DNA of 11,582 nt from an uncultured Sutterella sp. (GTDB taxonomy: Bacteria; Pseudomonadota; Gammaproteobacteria; Burkholderiales; Burkholderiaceae_F). Below the pieces are notes generated by a model. The model made no database searches. It saw only the letters and a program-made list of their open reading frames with translations, and had not been told where the DNA came from. The position numbers and the translations under genes were made by a program. The DNA is taken from contig UQNA01000066.1 in the NCBI GenBank assembly GCA_900542195.1, positions 1 to 11,582 of the forward strand, written 5' to 3'. The number at the start of each line of letters is the position of its first letter. The stretch's first letter is position 1. Below are positions 6,278 through 11,582 of this stretch, in pieces.

Positions 6278-6862
6278 ATGGCTGATGTAAAAAGCATCAA
6301 GGGAACCCAGACAGAAAAAAATTTGGCTATCTCATATTTGAATGAAGCCCAGTCCTATGCTCGTTATACATACTATGCAAATCAGGCAAACAAAGAACTG
6401 TATTTCCCAATCGGCGTAGTCTTTAACGTTACGGCTGCTAATGAACTTCGCCACGGCAAAATCTTCTTAGGTTTCCTGCAGGGCGGCTCCGTTATCGCAC
6501 CTACACCGGTAGATGCGCTTCCTCCAAGCGGAACTATTGAAAATCTGAAGATTTCTATTTCCGAAGAACAGAATGAAGGCGTAGACGCTTACATCAAGTA
6601 CGCACAGATCGCTGAACAGGAAGGATTTACCGATATCGCCTCTAAGTTCAGAGCCATTGCACAGATTGAACAGGAACATTTGAACCGCTTCCGCCGTCTG
6701 CTCCAGCAAGTCGAAACCGGCACAGTTTGGAAGAGAGAAAAACCAATTCTTTGGCAATGCTTAGTTTGCGGCTACCAAGTCGAAGCTTTGGAACCTCCAA
6801 AAGTTTGCCCGGCTTGCTCACACCCATATCAACACTACATGGCAACAGATATTCTTCTGTAA
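6278..6862 (+). CDS. rbr: Rubrerythrin
   Basis: A 194-residue cytoplasmic non-haem iron peroxidase that reduces hydrogen peroxide, protecting anaerobes and microaerobes. The N-terminal ferritin-like four-helix bundle keeps all di-iron ligands: E23, E56 with H59 (NELRH), E97 with E100 (EEQNE), and E131 with H134 (EQEH). The C-terminal rubredoxin domain has the Fe(Cys)4 set CLVC (C161, C164) and CPAC (C177, C180) followed by the usual HP. Length and order fit classical rubrerythrin. The ATG at 6278 is chosen because GAGGAG lies seven bases upstream and MADVKSIKGTQTEKNL matches the family N-terminus. An ATG at 6221 would add 19 unrelated residues. It is monocistronic with its own terminator. Electron donors (rubredoxin or NADH reductases) are not in the window. 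Confidence 0.95.
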   Translation: MADVKSIKGTQTEKNLAISYLNEAQSYARYTYYANQANKELYFPIGVVFNVTAANELRHGKIFLGFLQGGSVIAPTPVDALPPSGTIENLKISISEEQNEGVDAYIKYAQIAEQEGFTDIASKFRAIAQIEQEHLNRFRRLLQQVETGTVWKREKPILWQCLVCGYQVEALEPPKVCPACSHPYQHYMATDILL

Positions 6863-6886
6863 TTTTGCAAGTAGGTTAAGAGGTGA

Positions 6887-6918
6887 AAAGGATCGTCTGT
6901 CGGCGGTCCTTTCTTTTT
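6887..6918 (+). terminator. Intrinsic terminator of the rubrerythrin gene
   Basis: AAAGGATCGTC (6887-6897) pairs with GGCGGTCCTTT (6902-6912) around the tetraloop TGTC. This is an 11-bp stem with two G-U pairs, followed by CTTTTT. It starts 25 bases past the stop codon and is a textbook intrinsic terminator. Confidence 0.85.
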
Positions 6919-6971
6919 GACACTCTTTTTAGGCGTTTTCATATGACAAACCAGCATTTATATGAAAGAAT
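6917..6971 (+). promoter_or_regulatory. Promoter/operator region of the guaC operon
   Basis: A perfect -35 TTGACA (6917-6922) overlaps the end of the preceding terminator; 17 bases on stands CATATG (6940-6945), a poor -10. A second option is ATGACA (6943-6948) with AAGAAT (6966-6971), also 17 apart. An 8-bp inverted repeat TTTCATAT (6937-6944) / ATATGAAA (6960-6967) with a 15-base spacer straddles both and is a candidate operator. Which promoter is used cannot be decided from sequence. Confidence 0.4.
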
Positions 6972-7008
6972 CCAGCAAAGTGTCTGCTAAATAACGGAGA
7001 ACTTGTAA

Positions 7009-8049
7009 ATGCATATTGATAATGAAATCAAGCTAGACTTCAAAGATGTATTGATCAGACCTAAGAGATCGACACTTTCCAGCCGCTCTAGCGTTGACCT
7101 AGTCAGACCTTTTAAATTCCTTCACTCAAAAACAGAATACGCAGGTATTCCAATCATTGCTGCCAATATGGATACGACCGGAACTTTTTCCATGGCCGAA
7201 GCCTTAGGCAAGCATCAATTGTCCGTAGCTCTTCATAAGCACTATGACGCTAAGGACTATGTTGAATTTTTCAGCAAACTTACCAACAAGAGCACCGCTT
7301 TCTACTCTTTAGGCATCGGTTCGGCCGATATGAAGAAGTTTGAAGAAGTGATGAAGGCTGCTCCCGATGCAATTAAATATGTCTGCATCGACGTTGCTAA
7401 CGGTTATACGGAGACTTTTGTTTCCTTTGTCAGCTCCTTCAGAAAGAGCTTCCCGAACATGGTCATCATGGCCGGTAACGTCGTTACAGGAGATATGACC
7501 GAAGAATTGCTCTTAGCCGGTGCTGATATCGTTAAGGTCGGTATCGGTCCAGGTTCCGTCTGCACAACTAGAAAGATGACAGGCGTTGGCTATCCTCAGC
7601 TGTCAGCTACGATTGAGTGCGCAGATGCAGCTCATGGCCTAGGCGGACTGATTTGTGCTGACGGCGGGTGCACAAGACCAGGCGACATTGCAAAAGCATT
7701 CGGTGCTGGCGCAGACTTTGTTATGCTCGGCGGTATGTTTGCCGGCCACGATGAAAGCGGCGGTGAAGTTTTAGAGAAAGACGGCAAGAAATACAGAGCT
7801 TTCTACGGCATGAGCAGTAAATCTGCTATGGATAAGTATGCCGGCGGAGTCGCTCATTACCGTGCCGCAGAAGGCAAGACCGTTCTGCTTGAAGACAGAG
7901 GCCCTGTCGAAGGAACTATTCAAGACATTCTCGGCGGCGTTCGCTCCGCATGTACTTATGTCGGTGCAAGACGTCTGAAAGAGCTTACAAAGAGAACCAC
8001 GTTCGTTCGTGTAACTCAGCAGCTCAACGAAGTTTTCGGGAAGTCATAA
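7009..8049 (+). CDS. guaC: GMP reductase
   Basis: A 346-residue cytoplasmic enzyme that converts GMP to IMP and ammonia with NADPH, feeding guanine nucleotides back to the adenine branch. It is near the length of E. coli GuaC and aligns end to end by eye. FKDVLIRPKRSTLSSRS and IIAANMDTTGTFSMA are at the N-terminus. The catalytic loop is KVGIGPGSVCTTR, with C185 attacking the purine ring. GYPQLSATIECADAAHGLGG and FYGMSSKSAM follow. The GMSS.SAM loop and the absence of CBS domains separate it from IMP dehydrogenase. GGAGA lies about nine bases before the ATG. It is the first gene of a packed operon: ppk2 begins 21 bases after its stop, and engB follows. Control may lie in the inverted repeat at 6937-6967. 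Confidence 0.96.
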   Translation: MHIDNEIKLDFKDVLIRPKRSTLSSRSSVDLVRPFKFLHSKTEYAGIPIIAANMDTTGTFSMAEALGKHQLSVALHKHYDAKDYVEFFSKLTNKSTAFYSLGIGSADMKKFEEVMKAAPDAIKYVCIDVANGYTETFVSFVSSFRKSFPNMVIMAGNVVTGDMTEELLLAGADIVKVGIGPGSVCTTRKMTGVGYPQLSATIECADAAHGLGGLICADGGCTRPGDIAKAFGAGADFVMLGGMFAGHDESGGEVLEKDGKKYRAFYGMSSKSAMDKYAGGVAHYRAAEGKTVLLEDRGPVEGTIQDILGGVRSACTYVGARRLKELTKRTTFVRVTQQLNEVFGKS

Positions 8050-8070
8050 AACTCAATTTTGGAGAAGACA

Positions 8071-9198
8071 GTGACGGAACAATTGAAGCAAGAGGAACAA
8101 GCCGGTTTAGAAGAGCTGGACACTAAGCTTTTTGATCTCAGTTCACTCGAGCCGGCTTCGAAGTATCTGAAGACTGCTGTCAAAGCGTTAAACGGAAAAT
8201 CCCCCGAGGAAGTGACGGAGATTGTTCTTTCCCATTTAACGGCTGACGGGAAGCAGCGTCTCCTAGAAGACTTAGTCGCTGATAAAGTCTTAAAGGAAGA
8301 CAAGAAAGCCTCTCCAACCGAAGAAATGGATGAAAGAAATCCTGACACGTCTCCTTCGGCCTATCCGTACATTCATGGCTACAACCCGGACCTTTACAAG
8401 AAGCAGTTATATCAGCTTCAGATTGAATTGCTGAAACTGCAGAAGTGGGTTAAGGAAAACAACAAGAAAGTTCTGATTCTTTTTGAAGGCCGAGACGCCG
8501 CCGGAAAGGGAGGAACCATTCTTCGTTTTACCGAGAGCCTGAATCCCCGCGGAGCCAGAGTTGTGGCTCTGCCGAAGCCTACGCCGGAACAGCAAGGTCA
8601 ATGGTACTTCCAACGCTATTCGTCCCAACTGCCTTCTCCGGGCGAACTCGTTTTCTTTGATAGATCTTGGTACAACCGTGCCGTAGTAGAGCCGGTCATG
8701 GGGTTCTGTACGGAAGAGCAAACAAAGCAGTTTTTGCAGGAAGTTCCTTATTTCGAAAAGAGCATTATCAACAGCGGGACGATTCTGATTAAATTCTGGC
8801 TTTCTGTTTCCAGAAAAGAACAGAAGAGAAGATTTAAGCAGCGCCGCACGGATCCGCTGAAGAGGTGGAAACTTTCTCCTGTTGATTTGGCTTCATTAGA
8901 CAAGTGGGATGAGTACAGCGAAGCGATTCATAATATGTTCGTAGCTAGCGATAATTTCTATGCTCCTTGGCTGGTTATCCGCAGCGACGACAAGATGAGA
9001 GCACGTCTCAATGCCATCCGTTATGTATTGAAGACCATAGACTATGCTGAAAAAGATCCTAAGGCCATTGGACAAATCGATCCGTTAATCTTGTATCCTG
9101 CGGGTTCTTGTCTTGGCGAAACTAACGACAAGCTTGACATGCCTAGGGAAGATAAGAAGGAAAAGTCCGAAAAGCACAAGGACAAAAAGAAAAAATAA
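8071..9198 (+). CDS. ppk2: Polyphosphate kinase 2 (PPK2 family)
   Basis: A 375-residue enzyme that moves phosphate between inorganic polyphosphate and nucleotides, usually making ADP/ATP or GDP/GTP from polyphosphate. The Walker A loop FEGRDAAGKGG (about 138-148), the Walker B-like FFDRSWYNRAVVEPVMGF (about 195-212) and the lid RRTDPLKRWKLSPVDLASLDKWDEY are typical of class I PPK2. Two additions flank the core: an acidic N-terminal stretch of about 100 residues and a C-terminal tail of mostly Lys, Glu and Asp ending KDKKKK. The GTG at 8071 is chosen because GGAG stands six bases upstream; the in-frame TTG at 8059 has no ribosome binding site. It lies 21 bases after guaC and 12 before engB, so it is probably co-transcribed. 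ADP versus GDP preference cannot be read from sequence. Confidence 0.92.
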   Translation: MTEQLKQEEQAGLEELDTKLFDLSSLEPASKYLKTAVKALNGKSPEEVTEIVLSHLTADGKQRLLEDLVADKVLKEDKKASPTEEMDERNPDTSPSAYPYIHGYNPDLYKKQLYQLQIELLKLQKWVKENNKKVLILFEGRDAAGKGGTILRFTESLNPRGARVVALPKPTPEQQGQWYFQRYSSQLPSPGELVFFDRSWYNRAVVEPVMGFCTEEQTKQFLQEVPYFEKSIINSGTILIKFWLSVSRKEQKRRFKQRRTDPLKRWKLSPVDLASLDKWDEYSEAIHNMFVASDNFYAPWLVIRSDDKMRARLNAIRYVLKTIDYAEKDPKAIGQIDPLILYPAGSCLGETNDKLDMPREDKKEKSEKHKDKKKK

Positions 9199-9210
9199 AG
9201 AAGGACAAAG

Positions 9211-9852
9211 ATGAGTTCATTATTTGATTCTGCAAAATTTGTGATGTCCGTAGCCGACATTGAAGGTTTGCCGGACTCTGAACTTCCGGAGATTGCCTTT
9301 GCGGGCCGTTCAAACGCAGGGAAATCAACCTCGATCAACTGTATTTGCCGCCAGTCCCGTTTGGCGTTTTCCTCAAAGACTCCGGGCCGTACTCAGCTTT
9401 TGAATTTCTTTGAGCTCTCTGTAAAAGGGGAGAAGCCAAGAGAAAGAATTCCAAAAGGCTATTTGGTTGATTTACCGGGTTACGGCTTTGCTAAAGCCGC
9501 GCCTGAAACCAGAAAGACTTGGGAAAACTTAGTCGGCGGCTACGTTGTCGGAAGAGAGCAGCTCAAAGGCATTGTCATCGTGATGGATGCTAGAAGACCT
9601 TTTATGCCGGCTGATGAATTTCTGCTCGACTTTCTGCTCCCTAGAGAAGATCTGGCGATTCATTTTCTTTTGAATAAGTCCGATCAGCTTAAGACCACTG
9701 AAAAGAGAGCCGCCATGGAGATGGCTCGCAAGAGAGCGGCCGAGCTTGGCGGCAACATCACATATCAGCTGTTTTCCGGCCTCAAGAAGGAAGGAATTCA
9801 AGAGCTGCAGGATGTGCTGACCGGTTGGCTTGGGTTGCCGAAAGGATCCTAA
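9211..9852 (+). CDS. engB: Ribosome biogenesis GTP-binding protein EngB/YsxC
   Basis: A 213-residue TRAFAC-class GTPase needed for late assembly of the 50S ribosomal subunit, usually essential. All G motifs are visible: G1 GRSNAGKS (32-39), G2 TPGRTQ (57-62), G3 DLPGYGFAK (87-95), G4 NKSDQL (155-160) and G5 FSGLKKEG. These are the exact family signatures (GRSNAGKS, TPGRTQ, DLPGYGYA). It has the family's usual size, and the start is supported by AAGGA five bases or so before the ATG. It begins 12 bases after ppk2, so translation is likely coupled to the upstream genes. An intrinsic terminator follows 22 bases after the stop and ends the operon. Confidence 0.96.
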   Translation: MSSLFDSAKFVMSVADIEGLPDSELPEIAFAGRSNAGKSTSINCICRQSRLAFSSKTPGRTQLLNFFELSVKGEKPRERIPKGYLVDLPGYGFAKAAPETRKTWENLVGGYVVGREQLKGIVIVMDARRPFMPADEFLLDFLLPREDLAIHFLLNKSDQLKTTEKRAAMEMARKRAAELGGNITYQLFSGLKKEGIQELQDVLTGWLGLPKGS

Positions 9853-9874
9853 ATAAAATTTTCCCAGTAATTTG

Positions 9875-9904
9875 AAGGCGGGCAAGATGCCCGCTTTCGT
9901 TTTG
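9875..9904 (+). terminator. Intrinsic terminator of the guaC-ppk2-engB operon
   Basis: AAGGCGGGC (9875-9883) pairs with GCCCGCTTT (9889-9897) around a 5-base loop, a GC-rich 9-bp stem with one G-U pair, followed by CGTTTTG. It lies 22 bases after engB. A further small stem GCATT (9956-9960) / AATGC (9971-9975) lies downstream in the 105-base gap before the convergent gene and may serve as a secondary stop on either strand. Confidence 0.85.
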
Positions 9905-10009
9905 AGAGTGTTGAACGGAATTCTTATCCGAAGGAATTTCTTCTAAGGCTTTTAAGCATTTGGTATTCCTAATGCGAGTTTTCTATTTTTCTTTTATCGG
10001 GCGTTTGCT

Positions 10010-10522
10010 CTAAAGGAAAGGATCTGCTTTTAACTCGAAGATAGGCTTGCACTCTCTAATAAGAAAGTACAGTCCAATGGATTTACATCCAAATTTTCTG
10101 GCTACGGCTGGTAACTTCGGAGACTTACAGTTGGCGTCTATATCAGTTTTTTCTAGAGTGACAATGGTTGAACCGCTGATACTGGCGTGTGCTACAAGCC
10201 ACGGATCTGCTCCATCTAAAAAAGAGTCGACTTTCCTTTTCCATTGCGGCTGACTCACGGTGTAAGTGCATACTTCCCTGAATTTTTCCATCTCTTTTGG
10301 TGACGGTCCCTTAACTTTGGGTTCCCACAGCGCAACTCGTTTGCTGAGTTCGTCTCGTCCTTTTCTTAATTCTTCATAGACTCGCCGATGGAGAACAAAA
10401 GTACCGTTATTTATTCCCAAATCTAAAAACTTCCAAAATCCTGGATGAAATTGTGGGTCGTAGTATGAATTTTTGGATGTAATAAATACATTGGCATCCA
10501 AGATATATTTTTGTTCTATCAC
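10010..10522 (-). CDS. DUF4411 PIN-like protein, probable toxin/RNase partner
   Basis: A 170-residue protein of the DUF4411 family, a PIN-like nuclease fold. Candidate acidic metal-binding residues are D9 (YILDANVFI), E50/E51 (RVYEEL), D103/D106 (LDGADPWLVAHA) and D127 (TLEKTD). The opening LDANVFITSKNSYYDPQFHPGFW is highly typical of the family. PIN proteins are Mg-dependent RNases, often the toxin of toxin-antitoxin pairs. The start is a GTG whose last two bases overlap the TGA of the upstream gene (GTGA), with GGAG about ten bases before it, so translation is coupled. The upstream partner is an XRE-ImmA regulator, the usual neighbour of this family. Toxicity and target are not shown by sequence. 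Confidence 0.85.
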   Translation of the reverse strand: MIEQKYILDANVFITSKNSYYDPQFHPGFWKFLDLGINNGTFVLHRRVYEELRKGRDELSKRVALWEPKVKGPSPKEMEKFREVCTYTVSQPQWKRKVDSFLDGADPWLVAHASISGSTIVTLEKTDIDANCKSPKLPAVARKFGCKSIGLYFLIRECKPIFELKADPFL

Positions 10523-11582
10523 AGTCCCATCTCCAAGGCTTTTTTCTGAATTGTATTTGCACTGTATAGAGTTAAGCGCATTGCTTCAGAAAAAGGAATC
10601 TCTCCCGAATAGGCTGCTTTTACGGCATTCTCGATCAATAACTTTCCCAAGCGAGCTTGTTGAATCACGGTGTAACTGGGTCCTCCTTTTCCTTTTTCTT
10701 TTGGTTTACTGAAAGTAAGAAGTTTATTTAATTCTTCTTGGAAGAAAGCATCCGATATGAGATGCAATTCATGAGCGCGACGAATTATCACCCACTTGCT
10801 TACACAAAACTCTCTAGCCAGAGAATCTATTAGTTCCACGGTCTCTTGGGAATCTCCTCTTTCCCAGCAACTCCTAAAATCCTTTTCGGGGACCAAATAC
10901 TCTACAGTGATACGGTCACAAAGTCGTTCTACACCGCGAGCGCTACCATCGCCTCCAGATAATCCTGTCTCTCCAAGCAAGATATGACAAAATTCATGGA
11001 TCAAAGTAAAAATCTGCGCCTTGGCCGAGTCGTTTTCATTGATAAAGATCAGAGGACAGTACTTGTCACATAATGCGAATCCTCGGAATTCCTCGCTATC
11101 CAACTTATGTTTTATAGAGTTAAGCACATGGCTATTTTTTTGGATTAACACCCCTAAATTCTCGATAGTATGGAGAAGGTTCTTAAAGCGATTTTCCTGG
11201 CTACTAAGCTTCTTTTCTCCCAGGAGCTTCTTTAGAATGTTTGCTCCTTCTTTCGGAGTGTTATGTTGAGAGAGGACTCCTTCATATAAAAAAGGTTCAG
11301 CGTCCGCATGTTCTAAACGTTCACTGAGGAAGGCTTGGCACTCTTTTGCGTGCTCAATCGTTTTTCTTAGGCCTAAACTAATTTCTTTTACCGGGTGGTT
11401 CCCTTTTGTTCTGAAATCCGGAAGTAGTGGAGTTTCCTCTGGAGGAGAGGGTAAGCAGAAATAACCAAAAGGTACAGACAGCTTAGTGGACAGCTTCTGA
11501 GTTTGTGTGATTGTCGGCTTTCGTTTTCCTTCTAACCAGCTCTGAATAAAAGGAAATTCTTTGACTAGATCTCCAGCGGAGT
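10519..11582 (-). CDS. XRE-ImmA/IrrE metallopeptidase regulator (5' end off the window)
   Basis: The frame is open from the right edge to the TGA at 10519, about 354 codons, so the gene is longer than the 210 residues that begin at the GTG at 11151. The edge reads SAGDLVKEFPFIQSWLEG, then a KRKPT turn and VPFGYFCLPSPPEE, the second half of a Cro/C1-type helix-turn-helix with its signature linker. The start codon and perhaps 15-25 residues are missing. The C-terminal half is an ImmA/IrrE zinc peptidase: EFRGFALCD, FINENDSAKAQIFTLIHEFCHILLGE with the HEFCH zinc motif (10984-10998), and CDRITVEYLVP supplying the third ligand Glu. Family members regulate by binding DNA and cleaving a partner, often in stress, phage or mobile-element control. 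It overlaps the DUF4411 gene by four bases and is probably its antitoxin or regulator; that role is inferred from context. Confidence 0.9.
   Translation of the reverse strand, partial: SAGDLVKEFPFIQSWLEGKRKPTITQTQKLSTKLSVPFGYFCLPSPPEETPLLPDFRTKGNHPVKEISLGLRKTIEHAKECQAFLSERLEHADAEPFLYEGVLSQHNTPKEGANILKKLLGEKKLSSQENRFKNLLHTIENLGVLIQKNSHVLNSIKHKLDSEEFRGFALCDKYCPLIFINENDSAKAQIFTLIHEFCHILLGETGLSGGDGSARGVERLCDRITVEYLVPEKDFRSCWERGDSQETVELIDSLAREFCVSKWVIIRRAHELHLISDAFFQEELNKLLTFSKPKEKGKGGPSYTVIQQARLGKLLIENAVKAAYSGEIPFSEAMRLTLYSANTIQKKALEMGL

Overview
The window looks like a chromosomal segment from a Gram-negative, moderately AT-rich, low-oxygen-adapted bacterium. A trimeric betaproteobacterial-type porin, a periplasmic type II asparaginase and a rubrerythrin together suggest a gut betaproteobacterium of the Sutterella/Parasutterella kind. 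That placement is an inference from protein style, not a measured assignment.

Layout from left to right. The window opens inside the 3' end of an RtcB-type RNA ligase gene (+). About 950 bases without a supported gene follow; they hold two tandem 32-bp near-palindromes (841-904) and a pair of adjacent hairpins (1043-1088). Next comes a minus-strand HNH endonuclease of restriction type (1249-2286). A minus-strand block then carries a periplasmic L-asparaginase (2647-3699), a LysE/ArgO-family amino-acid exporter (3874-4491) and an outer-membrane porin (4802-5869). The porin is followed by two consecutive intrinsic terminators. A 408-base divergent control region (5870-6277) separates the porin from the plus-strand half.

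The plus strand carries a rubrerythrin with its own terminator (6278-6862). A tightly packed operon follows: GMP reductase guaC, polyphosphate kinase 2 ppk2 and ribosome-assembly GTPase engB (7009-9852), closed by a clear terminator at 9875-9904. The last part (10010-11582, minus) is a two-gene unit: an XRE-ImmA/IrrE metallopeptidase regulator, whose first residues lie beyond the right edge, and a DUF4411 PIN-like protein. The two overlap by four bases (GTGA), which fits a toxin-antitoxin-like or stress-response module.

Working together: asparaginase, exporter and porin form an envelope/amino-acid group on one strand but appear to be separately controlled. guaC-ppk2-engB is a guanine-nucleotide theme: GMP removal, polyphosphate-driven nucleotide phosphorylation and a GTP-dependent assembly factor. 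The HNH nuclease and the XRE-ImmA/PIN pair are accessory, defence-like cargo on either side of the housekeeping genes. Nothing seen amounts to a proven new system. The best candidates for a second look are the HNH protein with its odd upstream and downstream DNA, the XRE-ImmA/PIN pair, and the guaC-ppk2-engB linkage.
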